In this document: positions 1 through 8,900 of the stretch, piece after piece
Position numbering within the stretch: the first letter of the stretch is position 1
How the letters are laid out: the number at the start of each line of letters is the position of its first letter
NCBI GenBank assembly: GCA_036652735.1
Contig: JAVVVI010000007.1
Location: 4,587-68,586 of the forward strand
DNA from: JAGOGN01 sp036652735
Lineage (GTDB): Bacteria; Bacillota; Clostridia; Lachnospirales; Lachnospiraceae
Length of the DNA stretch: 64,000 nt
Direction of reading: 5' to 3'
Position numbers and translations under genes: made by a program
Notes under the pieces: generated by a model
What the model was told of the DNA's origin: nothing
Databases searched by the model: none
The model's input: the letters and a program-made list of their open reading frames with translations, nothing else

Positions 1-441
1 GAAAGAGAATATATTCAGCAGGCAATTCAGCAGAAGTTAGGAATTAAAGTAGAATTAAATGCAGTTGGAGATTATGCACTTTTGGAAACAGAGAGAGATG
101 CAGAGAATTACGATTTACTTTTAACCGCATGGTACAGTGATTATAATGATCCACTTGATTTCTTGAATATTTTCTACACCGGCGTTTATGATTCTTATGG
201 ATATTACAGCAACAAAGATTATGATGCTATGATTGACAGCTTGACAGGTGAAAGTGACGTACAGAAGCGTTTGGATATTTACAAAGCACTGGAAGATAAG
301 TTAGTGTTAGAAGACTGTGCTATAGTTCCAATTTATTATGCAACGAAGCAGGTATTCTCACATAACTGGGTAAAAGATCTAAAAACATCCTCTTTTGGAG
401 CAAGTCAGGAACTATATCGTACTTATATCCAGGGAAGATAG
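1..441 (+). CDS. Peptide ABC transporter solute-binding protein, C-terminal part
   Basis: The frame is open from the first base, so the start lies outside the window; 146 residues remain, ending in YIQGR. The fragment reads like the last lobe of a family 5 solute-binding protein (DppA/OppA type): it has the WYSDYNDPLDFL stretch, then a YYSNKDYDAMID segment and a run describing a short amphipathic helix before a final aromatic-rich end. Such proteins are lipid-anchored outside the membrane and hand peptides to the permease pair encoded just downstream. The ligand (di- or oligopeptide, or nickel) cannot be told from this part. The four transporter genes that follow in the same direction make the assignment firm. 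Confidence 0.85.
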   Translation, partial: EREYIQQAIQQKLGIKVELNAVGDYALLETERDAENYDLLLTAWYSDYNDPLDFLNIFYTGVYDSYGYYSNKDYDAMIDSLTGESDVQKRLDIYKALEDKLVLEDCAIVPIYYATKQVFSHNWVKDLKTSSFGASQELYRTYIQGR

Positions 442-484
442 AAAGAGGCATTATTTGAAAAAATAATCAAAAAGGGGTGCTGTA

Positions 485-1438
485 ATGGGAAGATACTTAC
501 TCCGGCGATTTTGCGAAATGGTTTTAACACTTTTTCTAATCGCCTCTGCAACATTTTTTCTTCTGGAAGCTGTACCAGGAGATCCTTTAACACAGCGTGC
601 AGACAAGCTGCCGCCGGATACAAAGGAAAATCTATACAAACGATATGGGCTGGACAAGCCAATTATGGAGCGTTATGTCATTACCATGGTAAATATGTGC
701 AAGGGAGATTTTGGTGAATCCTTTGTGTATGCAGGACAGACAGTTCAGGGCCTGATTCGTGACAGATTGCCGGTATCGGCAAGATTAGGCTTACAGCAGA
801 TGATTCTTGGAGTATCAATCGGACTGCTTCTAGGAGTGGTTGCAGCAATGAAAAGGGGAACGATTGCAGATTACATTGTAGTTGGGATATCGGTTTTGCT
901 GATATCCATCCCCCACTTGATCTTTGGTTTGGCATTGCAGAAAATATTTGCCGGGAGCTTGCAGATTCTGCCTACCATTGGGTGGCCCACCGGGCGGGAT
1001 TTATGGTTAGGAGGTTGGGAGTATACGATACTCCCAACACTAACCGGATGCTTTTCTTATATCGCAACCTATGCAAGATTACTAAAGACGTCGATGTTGG
1101 ACGTAGTAAATCAGGATTATGTACTTACAGCCGAATCGAAGGGTTTGACAAAAGGAAGAATTATAAGAAAACATATTTTAAGAAATTCTTTTATACCGGT
1201 AATTACCCAATTGCCAATGTCAGTTGCTATGTGTATTACAGGTTCCTTCTTTATTGAAAGTATATTTTCAATTCCAGGAATTGGACAGTATTTTGTAACC
1301 GCGGTGCACAATCAGGATTTGTCAATTGTTCTGGGAGAAACAGTTCTCCTTGCACTACTTTACATTATAATATTATTTGTTACCGATATTCTATACGTGT
1401 TTGTTGACCCACGTATTGGCATGCCGGGTAAGGATTAG
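485..1438 (+). CDS. oppB: Peptide ABC transporter permease, DppB/OppB type
   Basis: 317 residues, the usual length for the first permease of a peptide importer. A short cytoplasmic start (GRYLLRRF) leads into the first membrane helix and the conserved EAVPGDPL motif, followed by about five more helices. The EAA loop that docks on the ATPase is visible near residues 205-235 (AESKGLTKGRIIRKHILRN). The ATG at 485 is preceded by AAAAGGGGTGC, a reasonable ribosome site. It lies 43 bases after the solute-binding gene and 15 bases before the second permease, so one operon is expected. Family is clear; the opp rather than dpp name is arbitrary. Confidence 0.92.
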   Translation: MGRYLLRRFCEMVLTLFLIASATFFLLEAVPGDPLTQRADKLPPDTKENLYKRYGLDKPIMERYVITMVNMCKGDFGESFVYAGQTVQGLIRDRLPVSARLGLQQMILGVSIGLLLGVVAAMKRGTIADYIVVGISVLLISIPHLIFGLALQKIFAGSLQILPTIGWPTGRDLWLGGWEYTILPTLTGCFSYIATYARLLKTSMLDVVNQDYVLTAESKGLTKGRIIRKHILRNSFIPVITQLPMSVAMCITGSFFIESIFSIPGIGQYFVTAVHNQDLSIVLGETVLLALLYIIILFVTDILYVFVDPRIGMPGKD

Positions 1439-1453
1439 TAGGAGGAGATAGCG

Positions 1454-2371
1454 ATGGCTCAATTAACAAAAAAGAAGTTTGAAATAATTGGCTATTCTAA
1501 AGAAGAAGCCGATATGATTAATCGCCCTACCATTTCTTACTGGCAGGATGCGTGGAGAAGATTGAAAAAAAACCCGGTTGCAATGGTTTCGCTGGCATCA
1601 CTTATACTTTTAGTTTTATTGGTAATTGTGGGTCCCTTAATTAGAGGCTATGATTATGTAGGAATGAACGTAGTAGAGAAGAATCAAGGGGCCAGTGGAA
1701 AATATTGGTTTGGAACGGACAGTTTGGGAAGAGATTTGTTCTCAAGAATCTGGGTAGGTGCAAGGGCATCCATTCTTATTGCATTGGTTGCAACTTCACT
1801 AAAATTAGTAGTAGGGACCATTTATGGAGCAATTATGTCCCATTTTGGTGGATGGATTGATGATATTATGATGCGAATCATCGAAGTAATTAATTCCATT
1901 CCATATTTATTAGTTACAATTTTGGTTATGCTGGTACTTGGAAATAATTTGTTCGCGTTATTAATTGCATTAAGTTTAACGGCCTGGTGCAGCACGGCAA
2001 GGCAGGTACGAGGAATGATCAAACAACTGAAAGAATCGGAATATGTCTATGCGGCCGAGGTTCTTGGAGCAAAACCATTCCGAGTTATTTTAAAACATTA
2101 TATACCAAACATGCTTAGCATATTGATCCTAGATGCTTCTACATCAATTCCAATGTTTATATTTTCAGAAGCCGGTTTGAGCTTTCTGGGAATTGGATTA
2201 AAGGCACCGGTTATAAGCCTTGGAGTACTTATTTCGCAAGGACAGCAGACAATGGATTTTTATCCATCACAATTGTTTTTCCCTTGTGCAGTGCTTTGTG
2301 TAATTGTAATGGCGTTTAATTTATTAGGAGATGGCTTGCGTGATGCATTAGATCCAAGACTTCGTCAGTAG
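1454..2371 (+). CDS. oppC: Peptide ABC transporter permease, DppC/OppC type
   Basis: 305 residues. The N-terminal cytoplasmic tail (SYWQDAWRRLKKNPVAM) is the standard entry of OppC/DppC proteins, followed by helix 1 and the FGTDSLGRDLFSR motif, then five further helices. The EAA loop is near residues 195-220 (AEVLGAKPFRVILKHYIPN). The start follows a perfect GGAGGAG ribosome site. Together with the preceding permease it would form the membrane channel of the importer. Confidence 0.93.
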   Translation: MAQLTKKKFEIIGYSKEEADMINRPTISYWQDAWRRLKKNPVAMVSLASLILLVLLVIVGPLIRGYDYVGMNVVEKNQGASGKYWFGTDSLGRDLFSRIWVGARASILIALVATSLKLVVGTIYGAIMSHFGGWIDDIMMRIIEVINSIPYLLVTILVMLVLGNNLFALLIALSLTAWCSTARQVRGMIKQLKESEYVYAAEVLGAKPFRVILKHYIPNMLSILILDASTSIPMFIFSEAGLSFLGIGLKAPVISLGVLISQGQQTMDFYPSQLFFPCAVLCVIVMAFNLLGDGLRDALDPRLRQ

Positions 2372-2393
2372 GGTAAAGGAGACAGGATAAACG

Positions 2394-3416
2394 ATGAGTG
2401 AAAAAAATCATATTCTAGAAGTGAAAAATCTGAGGGTTTCCTATCACACGTATGCAGGCGAAGTTCAGTCTGTGCGGGGTGTATCCTTTGATTTAAATAC
2501 CGGAGAAGCACTGGCAATTGTTGGTGAATCGGGCTGCGGTAAATCAGTGACAGCCAAGTCAATTATGGGACTTATAAAAGGACCACAAGGAGAAATAAAA
2601 GAGGGAAGTGAAATATTATATAACGGTAATAGTATTTTACAGTACAATAAAAAACAGTGGCAGGATTATAAAGGTGGAGAATGTGCGATTATTTTCCAGG
2701 ATGCCTTAGCTTCCTTAAATCCTACCATGAGAGTGGGAAAACAAATTGTTGAAAATCTCATGGTTCATAAACATCTAACGAAACTGGAAGCCGGAAAAGA
2801 AGCAATTGAGATGTTAAAGTTAGTGGGAATTCCGGAACCGGAGAAAAGAGTGAAACAGTATCCCCATGAGTTTTCGGGAGGAATGCGGCAGCGTGTTATG
2901 ATTGCAATTGCATTTGCCTGTGCACCAAAGCTGTTGATTTGTGATGAACCAACAACGGCATTGGATGTTACCATTCAGGGACAGATTCTTGATATTATAA
3001 AAAATTTACAAAAGATGAGTAATACATCCGTTATTCTCATTACTCATGATTTAGGTGTAGTAGCAAATATTGCACAGGAAATTGCAGTTATGTATTCCGG
3101 AATGATTGTAGAACGTGGAAAATGCAAAGATATTTTTTATTCACCAAAGCATCCATATACTTGGGCATTGATTAACTCTGTACCAAGGCTGGATTTAAAG
3201 AATAAGCAGGAACTTGCTTCCATTCCGGGAACACCACCGGATTTATTGAATCCTCCAATTGGGTGTCCATTCTCCACAAGATGTAAGTACTGCATGGAAA
3301 TCTGTAAAGAGGAATTACCGGAAATCACAGAGTTTGGCAATGGACACAGCGCAGCCTGCTGGTTGCAGCATCCAATGGCACCAAAAGTGGAAATGCCTAA
3401 CTTGAAGGGAGTGTAG
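2394..3416 (+). CDS. oppD: Peptide ABC transporter ATPase, DppD/OppD type
   Basis: 340-residue ATPase. Walker A is GESGCGKS, the signature is FSGGMRQR, and Walker B runs LLICDEPTTALDV. The C-terminal extension carries the oligopeptide/dipeptide transporter motif with the clustered cysteines CPFSTRCKYCMEIC; in relatives of this family similar cysteines hold an iron-sulphur cluster, though that is not shown for this protein. A strong AAAGGAG site precedes the ATG. It stops two bases before the next ATPase, so the two are probably translated together. Confidence 0.93.
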   Translation: MSEKNHILEVKNLRVSYHTYAGEVQSVRGVSFDLNTGEALAIVGESGCGKSVTAKSIMGLIKGPQGEIKEGSEILYNGNSILQYNKKQWQDYKGGECAIIFQDALASLNPTMRVGKQIVENLMVHKHLTKLEAGKEAIEMLKLVGIPEPEKRVKQYPHEFSGGMRQRVMIAIAFACAPKLLICDEPTTALDVTIQGQILDIIKNLQKMSNTSVILITHDLGVVANIAQEIAVMYSGMIVERGKCKDIFYSPKHPYTWALINSVPRLDLKNKQELASIPGTPPDLLNPPIGCPFSTRCKYCMEICKEELPEITEFGNGHSAACWLQHPMAPKVEMPNLKGV

Positions 3417-3418
3417 AA

Positions 3419-4402
3419 ATGAGCGATAAAAAGAACGTATTGCTTTCGGTGAAGCACTTAAAAAAGCATTTTAATGTTGGCAGAAATGCAGTTCTTAAAG
3501 CGGTGGATGATGTTTCCTTTGATATTTATGAAGGAGAAACCCTTGGAATGGTAGGAGAATCCGGTTGTGGTAAGACTACCTGTGGACGTACCTGCATTGG
3601 TCTCTATGATAGAACGGATGGAGAAGTGCTATATAGAGGTAAGGACATTCATAACATTAGCGGAAAAGAGAAGCAAGCCTATAAAAAAGAAGTTCAGATG
3701 GTGTTTCAGGATCCGTACGGATCTCTGGATCCACGAATGACCGTAGCGGAAATCGTGGGTGAAGGAATTGATATTCATCATATGGCTAAAAATAAACTGG
3801 ACCGTCAGAATTTGATTTATAAATATCTGGAGCTGGTAGGATTAAACAGAGAACATGCAAACCGTTTTGTGCATGAGTTTTCCGGTGGACAGAGACAGAG
3901 AATTGGAATTGCAAGAGCATTGGCTGTGGAACCTAAATTTATTGTTCTGGACGAGCCAATATCGGCACTGGATGTATCCATTCAGGCGCAGATTGTAAAT
4001 TTGTTAATTGATCTTCAGAAAAAAATGGGATTGACGTATCTCTTTGTTGCCCATGATTTATCAATGGTAAAACACATATCGGATCGTGTAGCAGTTCTAT
4101 ATCTTGGAACACTTGTTGAGCTTACCACATCTGAAAAATTATACGCAAATCCGCTTCACCCGTATACACAGGCCCTGCTTTCCGCAATTCCAATACCAGA
4201 TCCGGAAATTGAGCAGGAGCGGGATGCAAAGAAGATAAGATTAGAGGGCGATGTACCAAGCCCAATTAATGTAGAACCGGTCTGTCGATTTAAAGGAAGA
4301 TGTAAATATGCAATGCCAATATGCCAGCAGACGATGCCGCCATTGACAGAGATAGAAGAAGGTCATTTTGTTGCGTGTCATCGATGTTCAGAAAAGAAAT
4401 AA
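3419..4402 (+). CDS. oppF: Peptide ABC transporter ATPase, DppF/OppF type
   Basis: 327 residues, partner of the previous ATPase. Walker A GESGCGKTT, signature FSGGQRQR and Walker B FIVLDEPISALDV are intact, and the C-terminal family motif with CRFKGRCKYAMPIC is present. In these importers the two different ATPases form a heterodimer under the two permeases. This is the last recognisable importer subunit of the operon; a small membrane protein follows nine bases later. Confidence 0.93.
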   Translation: MSDKKNVLLSVKHLKKHFNVGRNAVLKAVDDVSFDIYEGETLGMVGESGCGKTTCGRTCIGLYDRTDGEVLYRGKDIHNISGKEKQAYKKEVQMVFQDPYGSLDPRMTVAEIVGEGIDIHHMAKNKLDRQNLIYKYLELVGLNREHANRFVHEFSGGQRQRIGIARALAVEPKFIVLDEPISALDVSIQAQIVNLLIDLQKKMGLTYLFVAHDLSMVKHISDRVAVLYLGTLVELTTSEKLYANPLHPYTQALLSAIPIPDPEIEQERDAKKIRLEGDVPSPINVEPVCRFKGRCKYAMPICQQTMPPLTEIEEGHFVACHRCSEKK

Positions 4403-4411
4403 GGTGATGAG

Positions 4412-4783
4412 TTGAAAAAAGACAATAGTAGTATCCGAATAAAATATATAGTAGTTGATATCTTAAAATCATTTTTACTTGGTATTTGTATAGCAATTAG
4501 TTTAGCTGCCATCTGTTTTCTTGGAGGAATTCTATTTGGTCATTCCGGTATTATATCGGGATTGGAAGTGGCAAAAAATGCGCTTTTGCTGCTGGCGTCT
4601 TTGGGCTTGTTTATTGTTGCGGGAATGATCTTAGTCAAAGGGAAAAAGGCAGAACTATCCATGAAAGAGAATGGATGGAGAAAGCATTTTAAAGTAATTG
4701 GATTTAAAACCACGGCTTTTATGGTCTGTACTGCAGCATTGACAATGGCGGAGATTTTTGATTATATCCGCCTTCAGATTTAG
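4412..4783 (+). CDS. Small membrane protein of unknown function
   Basis: 123 residues, starting at TTG 4412, which is the only start well placed behind the AAGGTGATGA ribosome site. Three hydrophobic segments are visible, at about residues 13-38, 50-72 and 95-113, with a basic loop (KGKKAELSMKENGWRKHFK) between the second and third. I do not recognise a family. It follows the peptide importer ATPase by nine bases and is probably cotranscribed, so an accessory role to the transporter is possible but is only inferred from position. Confidence 0.6.
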   Translation: MKKDNSSIRIKYIVVDILKSFLLGICIAISLAAICFLGGILFGHSGIISGLEVAKNALLLLASLGLFIVAGMILVKGKKAELSMKENGWRKHFKVIGFKTTAFMVCTAALTMAEIFDYIRLQI

Positions 4784-4817
4784 TTTTTCATAATAATCCT
4801 TTATATAAATAAAACAG

Positions 4818-4884
4818 TTCTATTGAGACCCTCAAAATGGCACAACAACTGCCAAAGAAATTTTGGTAGCCATTATCAATAGAA
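4818..4884. repeat. Nested inverted repeats in the intergenic region
   Basis: Outer arms TTCTATTGA (4818-4826) and TCAATAGAA (4876-4884) are exact complements. Inside them CAAAAT (4833-4838) pairs with ATTTTG (4860-4865), and TGGCA (4838-4842) with TGCCA (4850-4854). The whole forms one long interrupted hairpin just before the terminator. No function is assigned. Confidence 0.6.
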
Positions 4885-4886
4885 GA

Positions 4887-4930
4887 AGCCACAGGAGATG
4901 TAGAAATATGTCCTGTGGCTATTTGTATTT
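4887..4930. terminator. Bidirectional terminator
   Basis: AGCCACAGGA (4887-4896) pairs perfectly with TCCTGTGGCT (4911-4920), followed by a T-rich stretch. It separates the rightward peptide importer operon from the leftward histidine kinase gene, and could end transcripts from both sides. Confidence 0.75.
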
Positions 4931-6054
4931 TATTCTTTCAACTGAAGTTCAAATATGGAACCACCGGCAGGATTTTCCCATAAGTGAATTTCCCCCTTAT
5001 GTGTTTCAACAATTGTTTTTACAATGGATAGTCCCAAACCGGATCCACCTATGTGGCGTGAACGCGACGGATCTACACGAAAAAAAGGTTCGAAAATCAA
5101 GGGACGCAGGTCAGAAGGAATCCCAATTCCGGTATCGGTAAGTGTAATGATGGAATAATCTTGTACAGAGCGAATTTGAATGGTTACAGATCCACCCTTG
5201 TGATTGTATTTAATTGCATTCTCAATTAAATTAAAGAAAGCTCTCCGGAGCAAACTCAAATTACCGGTGGAAGATGCTTCATTTCCTGTAATGAATAATG
5301 TAACGCCCAGTGAATCGGCCAAAGGTGCCAGCTCCTTAGTAACAGAGGAAAGTAATTCTTTCAGCATTATTTTTTCGTCGCAGACAATGGTATCCATATT
5401 TGTCAAATCAAGTAAATCAGTTACCAGATCTGCCAGACGGTTTGTATGCGTCATAATGACAGAGAGCAGGCTTGCGTATTCTTCAGGAGTATGAGAAGGT
5501 TTTTTTTGAAAGACAGCAACTTTTGTTTTTAAAACAGTGAGGGGGGTTCGCAGTTCATGAGCGGCACTTTGGGAAAACCGTTTTTGCATAGCAAAGGCTT
5601 CATTGAGTTTATCAGACATTTCATTGAAGGACCGTGTCAAATCAGCGATTTCATCATTGCTATTGGGAATGGGAAAGGTATCAGAAAGATTATGCACCGT
5701 TCGGCTTTTAATTTGGAGACTGAACTCTTTTAGTGGTTTTAAGGCTTTTCCGGTAATATAGTAGGTGAGTCCACCACCGGCGAAAACCACCAATAACAAA
5801 AAAAAGATACTTTGAGAAAAAAAACTGGAACGAGCTGCCTGGGCTGTGGCAGCAGGCATTACCATTGGCATTGCAATGTAGAAATCACTATTGGCGTTAG
5901 GGGTAGTTGAGGGGAGCAGTGGGGTGGCTAATATGGAATCCGCCATTTGCACGGCGGAAAGATTCAGTATTGCAGTTAAACCCAGGCAGCAGATCACAAG
6001 TGTGAGAACACATAATATCGTTAGTCTCAGTCGAATGGGTATTTTTTTTAACAT
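4930..6054 (-). CDS. Sensor histidine kinase
   Basis: 374 residues. Membrane helices at about 9-31 and 81-101 flank a short outer loop of about 50 residues. A HAMP-like linker follows, then the dimerisation helix with the phosphorylated histidine at about residue 166 (HELRTPL), the N box (NLIENAIKYN) and the ATP lid (DTGIGIP, then GGSGLGLSIV). Its start overlaps the stop of the response regulator by one base (TAATG), so the two are translated together. The divergent ABC transporter next door is the likely target. Kinases beside MacB-like transporters often sense membrane-active peptides, but the signal here is unknown. Confidence 0.92.
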   Translation of the reverse strand: MLKKIPIRLRLTILCVLTLVICCLGLTAILNLSAVQMADSILATPLLPSTTPNANSDFYIAMPMVMPAATAQAARSSFFSQSIFFLLLVVFAGGGLTYYITGKALKPLKEFSLQIKSRTVHNLSDTFPIPNSNDEIADLTRSFNEMSDKLNEAFAMQKRFSQSAAHELRTPLTVLKTKVAVFQKKPSHTPEEYASLLSVIMTHTNRLADLVTDLLDLTNMDTIVCDEKIMLKELLSSVTKELAPLADSLGVTLFITGNEASSTGNLSLLRRAFFNLIENAIKYNHKGGSVTIQIRSVQDYSIITLTDTGIGIPSDLRPLIFEPFFRVDPSRSRHIGGSGLGLSIVKTIVETHKGEIHLWENPAGGSIFELQLKE

Positions 6055-6731
6055 TAGTTTGTACCTCCTATTAGAAAATAGCCTTCACCGATTTTGGTTC
6101 CAATGGGATCATAACCCAGGGAAGATTTTAATTTTTTGCGAAGAGAAGCAATATGTACACGCACTGCATTACTAAAGCAATCTGCTTCCATATTCCAGAC
6201 ATGTTCCATGAATTCCTCCTGGCTTATGACTTTTGTTTGATTTAGTAAAAAATATTCTAAAAGGGAAAGCTCTTTTCTGGTAAGGGAAAGAGGTACCTCC
6301 TTACTGTATGCAATTCGTCTTGCAGAATCTAATGATAGCTCATGAAAAGTTAGAATAGAAGTTTCCTGTATAAAGTTCCGGTGAAGGAGATTACGTATTC
6401 TGGCTTCGAGTTCTTCAAAGTCAAAGGGTTTGGCTAAATAATCATTGGCACCGGTATCTAAACCCAGGACTTTATCACTGACGGATCCTTTTGCAGATAA
6501 AATTAAAATACGTACTTCTTTATTCTCTTTTCTTACCTTCTGAAGAAGTGTAATGCCATCCATGCCGGGAAGGTTTAAATCAAGAACTACAAGGTCATAG
6601 GTTTCTGTCATAAGAAGCTCATAAGCATATTCGCCATTGTAGCATCTGTCTACAGCATATCCATCCAGATCCAGTCCCTCAGCAATGGAGTCACACAAAT
6701 CTTCTTCATCTTCAACAATTAAAATTCTCAT
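6054..6731 (-). CDS. Response regulator, OmpR family
   Basis: 225 residues: a receiver domain with the acidic pair VEDEED near the start, phospho-acceptor Asp51 (VVLDLNLPGMDG) and the conserved lysine (LAKPF), then a winged-helix DNA-binding domain (LTRKELSLLEYFLLN and VRVHIASLRKKL). A GGAGGACTT ribosome site lies before the ATG at 6731. It is the first gene of a leftward operon with its kinase. The intergenic region it shares with the ABC transporter holds an 8-bp inverted repeat that may be its binding site. Confidence 0.93.
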   Translation of the reverse strand: MRILIVEDEEDLCDSIAEGLDLDGYAVDRCYNGEYAYELLMTETYDLVVLDLNLPGMDGITLLQKVRKENKEVRILILSAKGSVSDKVLGLDTGANDYLAKPFDFEELEARIRNLLHRNFIQETSILTFHELSLDSARRIAYSKEVPLSLTRKELSLLEYFLLNQTKVISQEEFMEHVWNMEADCFSNAVRVHIASLRKKLKSSLGYDPIGTKIGEGYFLIGGTN

Positions 6732-6761
6732 TTATAAGTCCTCCCAACCTGATTTAGGTCT

Positions 6762-6838
6762 ATTATAACATATCTAAATAAAATCCATGTTAAGAAAAAT
6801 CAATCTTAACACAGATTTTACCTCATCCTTGTTAGAAT
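6762..6838. promoter_or_regulatory. Divergent promoter region with inverted repeat operator
   Basis: TGTTAAGA (6788-6795) and TCTTAACA (6804-6811) form a perfect inverted repeat with an 8-base spacer. A leftward -10 (TATAAT, plus-strand 6762-6767) serves the regulator gene and a rightward -10 (TAGAAT, 6833-6838) serves the ABC transporter. Each repeat arm contains TTAACA pointing at one promoter, but 20-21 bases from its -10. That is too far for a normal -35 and fits promoters that need an activator. Binding by the adjacent regulator is inferred. Confidence 0.5.
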
Positions 6839-6870
6839 AAGATATCATAAGAAAAAGTGAGGAAAAATCA

Positions 6871-8814
6871 TTGTTTGAACTAAAAAATATAACAAAAAAA
6901 TATGGAGACTCATATGCGCTTCGGAATGTCTCAATGACCATTAACAAAGGACTCTATTTTATTATAGGGGCATCGGGAAGTGGAAAGACCACGCTTTTAA
7001 AGATTTTAAGTGGAATGGAGCAGGAGTATGAAGGAGAAGCCTTCTATTGCGGGAAAGAAATAAAAACATTGACAAAGGAGGAGAAAAGCTATTATTACAA
7101 CAATGTGTTTGGTTTTATCTGGCAGGATTTTAATTTAATGGAGGATTGGAGTGCGTTAGAGAATGTAACCATGGCTCAGAAATTGAAAAATATACAGGAA
7201 AAGAAAACGGTTCAGAAAGTAATACAGAGATTGGAGATTTCCGGGCTGGCAGCCTCAAAGACCAAAAATTTGTCGGGAGGAGAGAAGCAAAGAGTAGCAA
7301 TCGCAAGGGAACTGCTGAAAAATCCTCAAGTGATTCTTGCAGATGAGCCAACCAGTGCCCTGGATGAAATGGCAGCAAAAGCCACAATGGGTATTTTAAG
7401 AGAGATAGCGAAAAGCAAGCCGGTAATTATTGTAACGCATGATACGTCCTTGATTCGGCCTAAAGACAAAGTAGTTCAGTTGGATAAAGGAGAACTTATT
7501 GGTATACCTCAGGAAGACCAAATAAAGGGAAGTAAATTGGATAAAAGTCAGGCCCATAAGTTATCCATAGGAAATGCCTGGACTTTGGCAATTACGAATC
7601 TACGAAGAAAGTTGGGAAGATGGGGAGTTTCAGTGGCATCCATCTGTCTGGCAGCACTTTTATTATTAGTGGCAGTAAGCGGAATGATCACAAATAGCAG
7701 TGAGGCAGCCTTTGAGGATTTATTTGCAACTTATGGTCAAAGTATATTGGATATCAATCTGGTAGATAGTTTTACAGGAGGAGCAGCAACCGGTGGAACA
7801 GAAGAAGCAAAGCCCAATGCAGAAGTCTCCCAGAATATTGATGGATTATATGAACGATACCAAGAGGATGAGCGGATCTCCCAGATTGTGTATGTGCAGG
7901 CATATGACAATATTAAAGTCACGTTACAGGGACAGGAGTATGAGATTGTGTCAACGAATACAGTTCCCACTGTCAACGAGCTTACAGCAGGTCATATGCC
8001 AATGGGAAAAGGAAATGAGGTTGTCATACCCAAGAGTCTGTTAAAGATAATAGGAGAGACAAAAGAAAGTGTGATCGGACAGACCTTACAATTTAAGGCA
8101 AGTATTTATAATTGGAGCAGCGGCGAACCGATTTTGAAACCGGTATCGGTCAGTGCAAAAATTGTAGGAGTTGTGGATACAACAGTAAAAAGTGAATTTG
8201 AAGGAAAAATGATGGAATATTCCATAGACGATTCCTTTTTCTTTAGCCAGAAGGCCACGGAAAAAATGCGTAACCAGGCAGGGGTACAAGATGAGAAGGT
8301 TGATTTTTGTATTCGGGCAAAAACACCGGCAGACATGATAGCCATAAAAGATGAGTTAAACGCAGAGGGGATTGTACCTATTGGCCGGTTTGAACTTGTG
8401 GAGGATTTGGTTCGCTTAAATGAGCAGACAACGGAGCAATCCGGTTCGGCCATTATTGTAATAAGTGTATTCTCCTTTGCAGCAGCCTTGGGAATAGCAC
8501 TGATAACCGCTGTGTCCAGGAAACGGGAATATGCTATTTATCAAGTGAGTGGTTATGCAGTTAAGCATTTACTTCAAATTAATAATTGGGAATCCGTGCT
8601 GACAATTTTTACAGGGATAATATTATTCCTCTGTTTATGGCCCCTAACCAACAAAGTTACAATCGCGCTATGGCAGGTAAACATTCTGGAAGGTAAGATG
8701 CTACTTACCGGTTCGTTATTAATTGTGATAATGGGAGTATTGTATAGTGCGGTAACAGTGGTTATAATTTGCACCACGAAGCTATCTACTTCATTAAAAA
8801 CCGGAGAACGGTAA
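6871..8814 (+). CDS. ABC transporter with fused ATPase and FtsX-type permease
   Basis: 647 residues with a TTG start behind GTGAGGAAAAA. Residues 1-220 are a LolD/MacB-type ATPase: Walker A GASGSGKTT, signature LSGGEKQR, Walker B ILADEPTSALDE. A helix at about 245-270 leads into a large outside domain of about 250 residues, followed by three membrane helices in the last 130 residues with the FtsX-type pattern (SRKREYAIYQVSG). This is the MacB layout rather than separate ATPase and permease genes. It stands alone, divergent from a two-component system, which suggests export of or defence against a cell-envelope-active compound. The substrate is not visible from the sequence. Confidence 0.88.
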   Translation: MFELKNITKKYGDSYALRNVSMTINKGLYFIIGASGSGKTTLLKILSGMEQEYEGEAFYCGKEIKTLTKEEKSYYYNNVFGFIWQDFNLMEDWSALENVTMAQKLKNIQEKKTVQKVIQRLEISGLAASKTKNLSGGEKQRVAIARELLKNPQVILADEPTSALDEMAAKATMGILREIAKSKPVIIVTHDTSLIRPKDKVVQLDKGELIGIPQEDQIKGSKLDKSQAHKLSIGNAWTLAITNLRRKLGRWGVSVASICLAALLLLVAVSGMITNSSEAAFEDLFATYGQSILDINLVDSFTGGAATGGTEEAKPNAEVSQNIDGLYERYQEDERISQIVYVQAYDNIKVTLQGQEYEIVSTNTVPTVNELTAGHMPMGKGNEVVIPKSLLKIIGETKESVIGQTLQFKASIYNWSSGEPILKPVSVSAKIVGVVDTTVKSEFEGKMMEYSIDDSFFFSQKATEKMRNQAGVQDEKVDFCIRAKTPADMIAIKDELNAEGIVPIGRFELVEDLVRLNEQTTEQSGSAIIVISVFSFAAALGIALITAVSRKREYAIYQVSGYAVKHLLQINNWESVLTIFTGIILFLCLWPLTNKVTIALWQVNILEGKMLLTGSLLIVIMGVLYSAVTVVIICTTKLSTSLKTGER

Positions 8815-8845
8815 AATGACGCTATCTTTTTTATCTCTTTTTTTG

Positions 8846-8851
8846 TATAAT
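8846..8851 (+). promoter_or_regulatory. -10 element of the yitT-type gene
   Basis: TATAAT at 8846-8851 lies across an upstream in-frame ATG at 8850. Transcription would begin about 8858, so that ATG cannot be the start and ATG 8901, with AAGGAAAGGA before it, is preferred. No good -35 is seen. Confidence 0.5.
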
Positions 8852-8900
8852 GTTAGTAGTTGGGAATTCTATTACTGACGAAGGAAAGGAAATAAGAGAT

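Noticed and set aside
8850..8900. Upstream start for the YitT-type gene
   Set aside because: The ATG lies inside the TATAAT box, so it would not be in the RNA; ATG 8901 has a proper ribosome site.
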